This document shows, in pieces, positions 1-6,250 of a stretch of 6,250 nt of DNA (positions within the stretch are counted from its first letter, which is position 1; every line of letters starts with the position of its first letter). The translations under genes were made by a program, and so were the position numbers. The stretch is from an uncultured Porphyromonadaceae bacterium (GTDB taxonomy: Bacteria > Bacteroidota > Bacteroidia > Bacteroidales > Muribaculaceae). The stretch is taken from the NCBI GenBank assembly GCA_947177605.1, contig CAMWUX010000077.1:1-6250 (forward strand), in the 5' to 3' direction. The notes below the pieces were generated by a model. The model saw only the letters and a program-made list of their open reading frames with translations. It ran no database searches and was not told the origin of the DNA.

Positions 1-2
1 CA

Positions 3-1103
3 ACATCCAAGGTCACGATGACCAACCGCGAACGCAATATCCTCTTCAAGGGTGAATCTACCACTACCGGCGGCGCCGTGACATATTCCAACGACTTCGC
101 TCTTATCGCCCGCATCAACACCACTGAGACCGGCACCGTAGCCAACTGGACCAAAAAGACTCTCGAATTCGAGTATCTTACCGAGGATCAGCCCACGATG
201 TTTAACGTGATCTTCGCCGCCAACGACTACTTCAATACCGCAGCCGCCACCAAAGGCAACTCGCTCTACATCGACGACGTGAAGCTTCTCTACTACTCGC
301 GCCTCGCTTCTCTCAGCGTAAATGGCACTGCAGTAGCCGGCTTCAGCAGCGATACTCACTCCTACACTATCGATGCTGAACTTCCCTCGGCTGACGCATT
401 CGCCTACACTCTTGTCGGCAATAGCGGCAGCGCAAGCGTCAACGTATCGCTTAATCCGGCTACTGCAGTAGCTACGATCACCGTACGCGGTGCCGGCAGC
501 GACGTAGATGGTGAGACCAGCCACGCATACACACTCCAGTTCAACAATCCTTCTGCTTCCAGCATCAGAAAATTCGATGGTACTGTGGTAATCACGATGG
601 GTGAATCGGTTCTTGAGAGCGATGGCGTGGTCTACATCACCGAAACAGGCGACAACCTCTGCACTATGATGCTCCCCAACTTCTCCATTGATCTGATGGG
701 CGACGGTGAGATGACTAACCTCGGTGATATCTTTGTAGAAAACATCACCGTGACCGGTGTAACTGACAAGACCTACTCCACTTCTACTCCTACCCGTCTG
801 GCTCTCGCCGAGGGTGAGATCCTTGCCGACGTAACTGTGGAAGGCACCGAATCGGGCAACTCCATCCACATGCTCATCCATGTGAACTGGGTAGATGAGG
901 AGGGCAACGTGATCGCTCCTATCGAAGTGACCTTCAACGGCGATCGTGATCTCGCCGGAATTGAAGACGTGACTGTAGACAATGAGAACGCTCCCGTATT
1001 CTTCTACAACATCCAGGGTATGCCTGTAAATGGCAACAACCTCACCCCCGGCCTCTACATCCGCCGTCAGGGTACTGACGTTCAGAAGATCTACGTACGC
1101 TAA
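3..1103 (+). CDS. Secreted/surface multidomain protein, C-terminal part (PCMD-like end, cadherin-like sandwich, calycin-like barrel, C-terminal tail); 5' truncated by window edge
   Basis: The frame is open from the first complete codon (position 3, reading T-S-K-V-T before the first Met at 18), so the Met at 18 is probably internal and the true start lies upstream. Numbering from that Met, residues 1 to about 93 resemble the end of a PCMD-type putative carbohydrate-binding/metabolism domain, closing with the typical pattern FAANDYF...GNSLYIDDVKLLY. Residues about 95-180 (RLASLSVNGTAV, then FSSDTHSYTI) look like a cadherin-like beta-sandwich repeat. Residues about 183-313, starting at IRKFDGTVVITM, resemble the calycin-like beta-barrel domain found in Bacteroidetes exported proteins. 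Residues 314-361 form a tail with the pattern FFYNIQGMPVN...LTPGLYI...KIYVR, common at the C-termini of exported Bacteroidales proteins. Low Lys/Cys and high Thr/Ser/Asn content fit an extracytoplasmic beta-rich protein. A signal peptide would be expected upstream of the window. Ligand and exact function are unknown; domain names come from pattern recognition without a profile search. It is followed by a terminator and is probably not co-transcribed with the exporter genes. Confidence 0.8.
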   Translation, partial: TSKVTMTNRERNILFKGESTTTGGAVTYSNDFALIARINTTETGTVANWTKKTLEFEYLTEDQPTMFNVIFAANDYFNTAAATKGNSLYIDDVKLLYYSRLASLSVNGTAVAGFSSDTHSYTIDAELPSADAFAYTLVGNSGSASVNVSLNPATAVATITVRGAGSDVDGETSHAYTLQFNNPSASSIRKFDGTVVITMGESVLESDGVVYITETGDNLCTMMLPNFSIDLMGDGEMTNLGDIFVENITVTGVTDKTYSTSTPTRLALAEGEILADVTVEGTESGNSIHMLIHVNWVDEEGNVIAPIEVTFNGDRDLAGIEDVTVDNENAPVFFYNIQGMPVNGNNLTPGLYIRRQGTDVQKIYVR

Positions 1104-1127
1104 CTCACACGAAATCCAATCATAACA

Positions 1128-1169
1128 TTGCGGGGCGCACCACTCATAGGAGCGCCCCGCAAATTTTTT
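1128..1169 (+). terminator. Rho-independent terminator after the secreted-protein gene
   Basis: An 11-bp perfect GC-rich inverted repeat (TTGCGGGGCGC at 1128-1138 and GCGCCCCGCAA at 1152-1162) encloses a 13-nt loop. It is followed by one A and a run of six T (1164-1169). It starts 25 nt after the TAA stop at 1101-1103. On the opposite strand the hairpin is not followed by a T run, so it acts only for + strand transcription. It separates the upstream gene from the ABC exporter operon that begins at 1216. Confidence 0.93.
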
Positions 1170-1215
1170 CTCTCCGGGATGTAACCTTTCGCCACTTTGC
1201 TGCGTCAAATAGACA

Positions 1216-1893
1216 ATGATTATAGAACTTAAAGATATCAATAAGACTTATCCGGGCGCCGTGCCGCTCCATGTGCTCAAGGATATCAACCTGAGCATAG
1301 AGCGTGGCGAACTGGTGTCGATAATGGGTGCGTCGGGCTCCGGCAAATCCACCCTGCTCAACATCCTCGGCATCCTCGACACATACGACTCGGGGTCGTA
1401 TCATCTCGACGGTACACTGATAAAGAATCTCAGCGAAAACCGCGCCGCTGAACTCCGCGGTCGCATGATAGGATTCGTATTCCAATCGTTCAACCTCATC
1501 AACTATAAGACGGCGCTCGAAAACGTGGCACTGCCGCTCTTCTATCAGGGAGTGTCGCGCCGCAAGCGCAACGCTCTGGCTATGGAGTATCTCGAAAAGA
1601 TGGGGCTCGGCGACCGCGCCACCCACCTGCCCTCCGAGATGTCGGGCGGCCAGAAGCAACGTGTGGCCATAGCCCGTGCGCTCGTCACCAAGCCCTCGAT
1701 AATCCTTGCCGACGAACCTACCGGCGCTCTCGACTCCCATACATCAAAAGAGGTGATGCAGCTCTTCCGCGACCTCAACGCCGAGGGGATGACAATAGCC
1801 ATCGTGACCCACGACCCCAATGTGGGCGCTCAGACCAATCGTATAATCCGTATTTCCGACGGCCGGATCGTGACCGGCGACTCCCCTGCCTGA
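1216..1893 (+). CDS. ABC transporter ATP-binding protein, LolD/MacB type (stand-alone nucleotide-binding subunit)
   Basis: This 225-aa cytoplasmic ATPase would energise the two permeases encoded directly downstream. All ABC motifs are visible and intact: Walker A GASGSGKST (residues 38-46), Q-loop FVFQSFNL with Gln90, signature SGGQKQR (143-149), Walker B IILADE (162-167, catalytic Glu167), D-loop GALD (170-173) and switch His199 in IVTHD. The Q-loop context FQSFNLI, the signature context LPSEMSGGQ and the total length are typical of the LolD/MacB/FtsE group (MacB-type mechanotransmission exporters). The start is well defined: an in-frame TAG lies at 1210-1212 just before the ATG, and the next Met (residue 37) is already at the Walker A strand. 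No strong Shine-Dalgarno sequence is seen, as is common in Bacteroidetes. It is the first gene of the exporter operon; the next gene begins 4 nt after its stop. LolD itself (lipoprotein release) is an alternative by sequence, but the neighbouring adaptor and TolC homologue favour a MacB-like exporter. Confidence 0.95.
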   Translation: MIIELKDINKTYPGAVPLHVLKDINLSIERGELVSIMGASGSGKSTLLNILGILDTYDSGSYHLDGTLIKNLSENRAAELRGRMIGFVFQSFNLINYKTALENVALPLFYQGVSRRKRNALAMEYLEKMGLGDRATHLPSEMSGGQKQRVAIARALVTKPSIILADEPTGALDSHTSKEVMQLFRDLNAEGMTIAIVTHDPNVGAQTNRIIRISDGRIVTGDSPA

Positions 1894-1897
1894 CCCT

Positions 1898-3115
1898 ATG
1901 CTCGACTTCTTCCGCGAAATAGCCCAGATACTCGGCCACAACAAGATGCGCACATTCCTCACCGGCATAGCCGTGGCGTGGGGTATCTTCATGCTCATCA
2001 TCCTGCTTGGTATGAGCCGCGGAGTACTCAACAACTTCAACAGCTTCCAGTCGGCCGAAAACGCATCGACCGTGTCCATCTGGCCGGGATATACCGAAAA
2101 GGCTTATAAAGGCTATCGCGAAGGACGTGCCATACAGCTCAAAGACACTGACCTCGGCACTTTAGCCGAGCGCAACAGCAACAATGTGCGCACCGTGCTT
2201 GCCTCGAAGGTAATTGAAGGTACGCAGCTTTCGACCTCGCGCGACTACGTGGCTGAATCGCTCTTCGGCGTGTTTCCCGAAAATCAGCATACCGACCGAG
2301 TGGAGATAGTCCACGGTCGCTTCCTGAACGACTCTGATCTCGACGGTCGGCGCAAGGTAATAGTGATCAACCGCAAGACAGCCCGAGTGCTTTTCGACCG
2401 CGAGGATGTGGTAGGTGAGCGCGTCAACGCTATGGGGCTGTCGTGGCTCATTATCGGAGTCTACGACCACCGTTGGGAGAAATCATCTTACATCCCCTTC
2501 ACCACAGCGATGATGCTCAGCGGCAGCGATGGCACCGTGACCAATATAGCACTGAAAATCAAAAACGTATCAAGCGCTGAAGATGGCGACAGCCTCGACT
2601 CGGCAGTGCGCGCCACTCTGGCTTCGACTCACAACTTCGACAGCACCGACCACAACGCCGTGCATATATGGAACCGCTTCACACAATATCTCACAGGTGT
2701 GAAAGCGACGTCGATACTTGAGTTGGCCGTATGGATCATCGGTATCTTCACAATGCTTTCGGGTATAGTAGGCGTGAGCAACATTATGTTTGTGAGCGTG
2801 CGTGAGCGTACCCACGAGATCGGCATCCGCCGTGCCATCGGAGCCAAGCCCCGCTCTATACTCGTGCAGATAGTAACCGAGAGCGTGGTGATCACCACCT
2901 TCTTCGGCTATCTCGGCATAGTAGGAGGCACGCTGATCACCTCCCTGATAGCCAAGCTCACCGAACAAGCCGACTTTCTCAAAGATCCCACGGTGGATAT
3001 ATCGATAGCCATAAAAGTGACACTCGTGCTTATCGCAGCCGGCGCGCTCGCCGGGCTATTCCCCGCTATCAAAGCCACCAAAGTGAAACCCGTAGAGGCA
3101 CTCCGCGACGAATGA
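1898..3115 (+). CDS. MacB/FtsX-family ABC transporter permease, first paralogue (permease A)
   Basis: This 405-aa inner-membrane subunit has the MacB layout without a fused ATPase. A short cytoplasmic N-terminal helix is followed by TM1 (about residues 20-39, after HNKMRTFLTG). A large periplasmic MacB_PCD-type domain follows (about 40-270), with family features GRFLNDSDL, VIVINRKTARVLF, DVVGERV and YIPFTTAMML. The C-terminal FtsX domain carries TM2 (about 274-300), the cytoplasmic coupling loop RERTHEIGIRRAIGAKP (302-318), TM3 (about 327-350) and TM4 (about 370-391), ending in the usual KATKVKPVEALRDE. The coupling loop is the known contact to the ATPase. I see no cysteine. It begins 4 nt after the ATPase stop and its TGA overlaps the next permease start by 4 nt, which suggests coupled translation of the two permeases. 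It is clearly paralogous to the next gene but strongly diverged in the periplasmic domain. The role is energy-driven extrusion of a periplasmic or membrane substrate; the substrate is unknown. Confidence 0.93.
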   Translation: MLDFFREIAQILGHNKMRTFLTGIAVAWGIFMLIILLGMSRGVLNNFNSFQSAENASTVSIWPGYTEKAYKGYREGRAIQLKDTDLGTLAERNSNNVRTVLASKVIEGTQLSTSRDYVAESLFGVFPENQHTDRVEIVHGRFLNDSDLDGRRKVIVINRKTARVLFDREDVVGERVNAMGLSWLIIGVYDHRWEKSSYIPFTTAMMLSGSDGTVTNIALKIKNVSSAEDGDSLDSAVRATLASTHNFDSTDHNAVHIWNRFTQYLTGVKATSILELAVWIIGIFTMLSGIVGVSNIMFVSVRERTHEIGIRRAIGAKPRSILVQIVTESVVITTFFGYLGIVGGTLITSLIAKLTEQADFLKDPTVDISIAIKVTLVLIAAGALAGLFPAIKATKVKPVEALRDE

Positions 3116-4359
3116 AAATCCGCATATTCGACATAGAGAACTGGAGAGAGATAGGTCAGACTCTGGCACGCAACAAGACGCGCACCCTCCTCACTGCCTT
3201 CGGTATATTCTGGGGTACGGCTATGCTCGCCATGCTCATGGGTGGCTCCGAGGGTCTGCGAGGTATGCTCGTGCGCAACTTCGAAGGCTTCGCCACCAAT
3301 ATGGGCGCCTGCTTCGTGCAGCATACCACCAAGCCATACCGCGGCTTCAACAAAGGTATGTCGTGGCCGCTGACTGTCAACGATATCGACTTCGTACGCC
3401 GTGCCAATCCACATCTCGATCTGTCCACGACCAGCAATCAGACCGGAGGCTCCATCCAGTATGCCGACAAGGCTACCGCATCGCAGATACTGGGCGTAAA
3501 CCCCGACTACTTCCGCATACAGCTACCGGTGGTTCACTCAGGCCGCGTGCTCAATGAATCGGACGACAGCCAGATACGGAAGTCGGCCGTGATAGGCAAG
3601 AATGTTGCCACATCGCTATTCGGATCGGATGATCCGATTGGCAGATATATCAAAGTAAATCAGGTCTACTTTATGGTAGTAGGCGTGGTGAGCCAGACCT
3701 CCGAGGCCAGTCTCGGAGCCAAGATGGACGATGCCGTACTTATACCAGCCACCACCATGCGGCGAGCATTCAATCTCGGCACCGATATCGACGCATTCAT
3801 CTACACAGCCAAACCGGGGTACTCTCCGAAAGATATCGAACCTACCATACGCCACGTCTACTCGATGAACCATCCCGTAGACCCTACCGACAGAGATGCC
3901 ATGTGGTTTCTCGACGTATCGGAGCAATTTGAGATGGTCGACAACCTCTTCCTAGGCATCTCCTTGCTGGCCATTTTCGTAGGTGCGGGCACACTGCTTG
4001 CCGGAGCCATAGGCATCGGTAATATTATGTGGATCATCGTGAAGGAGCGCACCCGCGAGATAGGCATACGCCGTGCCATCGGCGCGAAGCCTGTCGATAT
4101 CATCGCCCAGATTCTCTCCGAGGGTATGGTGCTCACAGCTATTGCCGGTATCGCCGGCATCTGCTTCGCCGTAGGCGTGCTCGCCGTAGCCGACACCCTC
4201 ACCTACGATCCCGCTCTTGGCTCAGCCCACTTCCAGCTATCGCTGAAATCAGCGCTCGGCATCACATTCACATTCCTGATCCTCGGCACCTGCGCCGGCA
4301 TAGTACCCGCGCTCAAAGCAATGCGCATCAAGCCGGTGGCTGCACTCAACGATAAATAA
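3112..4359 (+). CDS. MacB/FtsX-family ABC transporter permease, second paralogue (permease B)
   Basis: A 415-aa inner-membrane subunit of the same type as the preceding gene. TM1 is at about residues 25-45, after ARNKTRTLLTAFGIFWG. The periplasmic MacB_PCD-type domain (about 46-278) has GRVLNESDD, SAVIGKNVATSLFG, DPIGRYIKV and LIPATTM. TM2 (about 281-306), coupling loop KERTREIGIRRAIGAKP (311-327), TM3 (about 339-360) and TM4 (about 381-400) follow, ending KAMRIKPVAALNDK. The coupling loop is nearly identical to that of the first permease, as expected if both bind the same ATPase, whereas the periplasmic domains differ. There is a single periplasmic cysteine (Cys67); other cysteines lie in membrane segments. 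The start codon sits in an ATGA overlap with the stop of the previous gene (3112-3115). The two permeases most likely pair as a heterodimer, although separate homodimers sharing one ATPase cannot be excluded. The next gene starts 21 nt downstream. Confidence 0.93.
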   Translation: MKIRIFDIENWREIGQTLARNKTRTLLTAFGIFWGTAMLAMLMGGSEGLRGMLVRNFEGFATNMGACFVQHTTKPYRGFNKGMSWPLTVNDIDFVRRANPHLDLSTTSNQTGGSIQYADKATASQILGVNPDYFRIQLPVVHSGRVLNESDDSQIRKSAVIGKNVATSLFGSDDPIGRYIKVNQVYFMVVGVVSQTSEASLGAKMDDAVLIPATTMRRAFNLGTDIDAFIYTAKPGYSPKDIEPTIRHVYSMNHPVDPTDRDAMWFLDVSEQFEMVDNLFLGISLLAIFVGAGTLLAGAIGIGNIMWIIVKERTREIGIRRAIGAKPVDIIAQILSEGMVLTAIAGIAGICFAVGVLAVADTLTYDPALGSAHFQLSLKSALGITFTFLILGTCAGIVPALKAMRIKPVAALNDK

Positions 4360-4380
4360 GTCACAACACAGTCAATCGAT

Positions 4381-5481
4381 ATGAAAAAGTTTTTCAAAAT
4401 TCTCCTTTGGACCGTAGTGGCCATCATCTTCTTAGGCACCTTCGTATTCCTCTTCCTCAATTCGCGCCCGAAGCCCGAGCGGTTTGAGCTCGTAAGCCCC
4501 GATACGGGTATAATAGAGCGCACCACAGTGCTCACCGGCCAAATCGAACCGCGCGACGAAATCGCCATCAAACCCCAGATCTCCGGTATCATCACCCAGA
4601 TCAACGTGGAGCCGGGCGATATGGTCAAGGAGGGACAGGTGATAGCCGTGATCAAGGTGATACCCGACGCATCGCAGCTGTCGTCGGCCGAAAGTCGCGT
4701 CAATGCTGCCGAGATCGCTCTGGAGGATGCCCGTCTCAAGCACGAGCGCAACACCCTGCTCTATGATCGCAAGGTGATATCACGCGAAGAGTTTGAGTCG
4801 ACACAGACTGCTTACAATCAAGCCCGTGAAGAACTCGCATCAGCTCGTGATGCCGTCAATATCGTGAAGCAGGGCGTCAGCCGCTACAATGCCTCCGAAG
4901 CCAACACTCAGGTACGCGCCACTATCGACGGACTCGTGCTCGATGTACCCGTAAAAGTAGGTACATCCGTAATACAGGCCAATACCTTCAACGACGGCAC
5001 TACCATAGCCACCGTTGCCGATATGAGCAAGCTTATATTCAAAGGTACCGTCGACGAGACTGAGGTCGGTTCGCTCGCCGTCGGTATGCCACTCTCCATC
5101 ACCATCGGTGCAATTCCCGACTTCGCCTGCGAGACTACCGTGGAATACATCTCACCCAAAGGCACGGAGACCAACGGTGCCAATACATTTGAGCTAAAAG
5201 CAGCCGTGACGGCTCCCGAAGGAGTGAATATACGCGCCGGATATAGCGCCAATGCCAACGTAGCACTCGACCATACCGGCTCCGTGATGCGTCTGCCGGA
5301 ATCGGTAATCGAGTTTGCCGGCGACTCCACATTCGTATATGTGCTCACCGACACAGTGCCTACCCAGCAATTCCGACGCACTTCCGTAGTCACCGGTCTG
5401 AGCGACGGAATTAATATCGAAATAAAATCCGGCATCGACTCCACCACTGTGGTTCGTGGCACCAAAATATCTGACAAATAA
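4381..5481 (+). CDS. Periplasmic adaptor (membrane fusion protein), MacA/HlyD type
   Basis: This 366-aa protein would bridge the inner-membrane permeases and the outer-membrane channel. It has one N-terminal membrane anchor (about residues 7-26) after MKKFFK, with no lipobox Cys, so it is anchored by the helix and is not a lipoprotein. The first biotinyl-lipoyl half is at about 61-92 (IKPQISGIITQINVEPGDMV). An alpha-helical hairpin follows (about 98-166), then the second lipoyl half (about 177-199, VRATIDGLVLDVPVKVG). A beta-barrel domain (about 205-285) and a membrane-proximal domain complete the protein. The hairpin tip carries the adaptor pattern R-x3-L-x6-S (Arg123, Leu127, Ser134), known in AcrA/MacA-type adaptors as the contact to TolC. 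The hairpin is short, as in MacA-like proteins. The gene follows the second permease by 21 nt, and its TAA overlaps the ATG of the TolC homologue by one base. RND-type adaptors share this fold, but the ABC neighbours identify the partner. Confidence 0.93.
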   Translation: MKKFFKILLWTVVAIIFLGTFVFLFLNSRPKPERFELVSPDTGIIERTTVLTGQIEPRDEIAIKPQISGIITQINVEPGDMVKEGQVIAVIKVIPDASQLSSAESRVNAAEIALEDARLKHERNTLLYDRKVISREEFESTQTAYNQAREELASARDAVNIVKQGVSRYNASEANTQVRATIDGLVLDVPVKVGTSVIQANTFNDGTTIATVADMSKLIFKGTVDETEVGSLAVGMPLSITIGAIPDFACETTVEYISPKGTETNGANTFELKAAVTAPEGVNIRAGYSANANVALDHTGSVMRLPESVIEFAGDSTFVYVLTDTVPTQQFRRTSVVTGLSDGINIEIKSGIDSTTVVRGTKISDK

Positions 5482-6250
5482 TGAGAACGACAGTTTCCGC
5501 CATACTGCTTTTAATCATAACGAGCGCAGGCGCACAGCCCCGTCTCTGGACTCTCGACGAGTGCATAGCCTATGCCGTGGCTCACAATATAAGCGTACGT
5601 CAGAACTCGCTGCAAGTCAACTCCGCAGAACTCGACATCACCGAAGCCAAGGATGCATTCCTCCCATCAGTCAGCGCAGGCGCATCGCAGACCTTCAACT
5701 TCGGCCGCGGACTGACATCCGACAATACATACGCCGACCGCAACACCTCGCAAACCGGCTGGAGCGTTAGCCTTTCGCTACCGCTCTTTCAGGGACTGCA
5801 GGCCAAGCGCCGCCTCGACCTATCGCGTGCCAACCTCAGCGTAGCCGAGCGTAAGGTCGAAGCTGCTAAGGACGATGTGATACTTCAGGTGATGGCTCAA
5901 TATCTTCAGGTACTCTACAACGGTGAGATGGCGCAGCTTGCTCACGAGCAGATGCGTATGTCGCGCGTCGAACTTCAGCGCCGGCGCACCCTACTCGAAG
6001 CCGGAAAGATTCCCGAACTTGATCTGCGGCAGGCTGAAGCTCAGCTTGCTCAGGATAGTCTCTCGGCTGTATCCGCCGATGCCGACCGTACCCTCGCGCT
6101 TTTCGATCTGAGCCGACTGATGCAACTGCCCGACCTCGCGGACTTCGACGTGGCCCCTCTGTCGCGCGATGGCGAGCTACCTCTGCTCCCCGATGCAGCC
6201 ACTGTGGCCGGCAATGCCACCGAATATAACAACGGTCTGCGTGCCGCCCG
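5481..6250 (+). CDS. TolC-family outer-membrane efflux protein, N-terminal part; 3' truncated by window edge
   Basis: The start ATG at 5481-5483 overlaps the adaptor stop in a TAATG junction, and the frame is open to the window end (256 complete codons plus 2 nt). Residues 1-18 form a signal peptide (MRTTVSAILLLIITSAGA) with a likely cleavage before Gln19. The mature start RLWTLDECIAYAVAHN is the usual opening of TolC-family (outer-membrane efflux protein) domains. Next comes a region ending in SLSLPLFQGLQAKRRLDL, which corresponds to the first outer-membrane beta strands and the turn into the long periplasmic helices. Residues about 120-215 are strongly helical and coiled-coil-like. They contain AGKIPELDL (174-182), matching the helix-turn-helix entrance motif of TolC homologues that meets the adaptor hairpin tip. 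About half of a normal 430-480-residue family member is visible, with the second repeat starting near the edge. It should form the trimeric outer-membrane duct of this exporter. Confidence 0.93.
   Translation, partial: MRTTVSAILLLIITSAGAQPRLWTLDECIAYAVAHNISVRQNSLQVNSAELDITEAKDAFLPSVSAGASQTFNFGRGLTSDNTYADRNTSQTGWSVSLSLPLFQGLQAKRRLDLSRANLSVAERKVEAAKDDVILQVMAQYLQVLYNGEMAQLAHEQMRMSRVELQRRRTLLEAGKIPELDLRQAEAQLAQDSLSAVSADADRTLALFDLSRLMQLPDLADFDVAPLSRDGELPLLPDAATVAGNATEYNNGLRAA

Noticed and set aside
327..472. Direct repeat ACTGCAGTAGC at 327-337 and 462-472
   Set aside because: Only 11 bp, in the same reading frame, encoding T-A-V-A twice within a low-complexity beta-rich domain; chance or local codon preference explains it.
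1164..1215. Possible promoter for the exporter operon: TAACCTTTCG near 1182-1191, or CCACTTTG at 1192-1199, with a T-rich stretch upstream
   Set aside because: A promoter is expected here because a terminator precedes the operon. Neither candidate fits the Bacteroidetes TAnnTTTG element well, and no TTTG box is seen at the right distance. The T run is already explained by the terminator.
1144..1740. Long antisense open frame (198 codons) opposite the ABC ATPase gene
   Set aside because: It lies wholly opposite a gene with all ABC motifs intact, begins at the terminator hairpin, and its translation shows no recognisable domain. It is a codon-bias shadow.
2816..4091. Near-identical 35-bp stretch at 2816-2850 and 4057-4091 (31 of 35 bases the same)
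   Set aside because: It encodes the conserved FtsX coupling loop in both paralogous permeases, so it reflects gene duplication and protein constraint, not a mobile or recombination repeat.
4203..4754. Antisense open frame (183 codons) across the permease B / adaptor junction
   Set aside because: The translation is Ser/Arg/Ile-rich with no motif, and it runs across two well-supported genes on the other strand. Similar antisense frames occur opposite most genes here.
4908..5477. Antisense open frame (189 codons) opposite the adaptor gene
   Set aside because: Low-complexity Ser/Thr/Val/Pro translation opposite a clear adaptor coding sequence; no independent support.
5456..5770. Open frame (104 codons) on the + strand overlapping the adaptor end and the channel start
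   Set aside because: The correct frame starts at 5481 and encodes a signal peptide plus TolC-family sequence running off the window. This one is an Arg-rich out-of-frame shadow.
1216..6250. Naming the operon macrolide resistance (macAB-tolC) or lipoprotein release (lolCDE)
   Set aside because: Family membership is clear, but the sequence gives no information on substrate, and the subunit arrangement differs from both reference systems. No gene symbols were assigned.

Overview
The window looks like chromosomal DNA from a Bacteroidales bacterium, possibly Muribaculaceae. The evidence is a moderately GC-rich base composition, a secreted protein built from domains typical of Bacteroidetes (end of a PCMD-like domain, cadherin-like sandwich, calycin-like barrel, short C-terminal tail), and a MacB-type exporter with the sequence style seen in that phylum. 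Start codons lack strong Shine-Dalgarno sequences, which is also usual there. The family assignment is inference; no rRNA or marker gene is present. All recognisable genes are on the + strand.

Layout. Positions 3-1103 hold the 3' part of a secreted or surface multidomain protein whose N-terminus lies outside the window. A strong intrinsic terminator (1128-1169) closes that unit. From 1216 to the right edge runs a tightly packed gene set: a stand-alone LolD/MacB-type ABC ATPase (1216-1893), two different MacB/FtsX-type permeases (1898-3115 and 3112-4359), a membrane-anchored periplasmic adaptor of the MacA/HlyD type (4381-5481), and a TolC-family outer-membrane factor (from 5481, cut by the window edge). 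Gene junctions are +4, -4, +21 and -1 nt, so this is almost certainly one operon with translational coupling.

How it works together. The five products make a complete tripartite envelope exporter. The ATPase dimer drives a pair of permeases whose large periplasmic domains act as a piston (mechanotransmission, as established for MacB). The adaptor bridges periplasm to the outer-membrane channel, and the TolC homologue opens to the outside. Unlike Escherichia coli MacB, where ATPase and permease are fused and homodimerise, here the ATPase is separate and two divergent permeases are encoded, which suggests an ATPase2-permeaseA-permeaseB complex. The substrate cannot be read from the sequence. 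I did not find a wholly new system; the points most worth checking are the heterodimeric permease design and the paired periplasmic motif that both permeases share.
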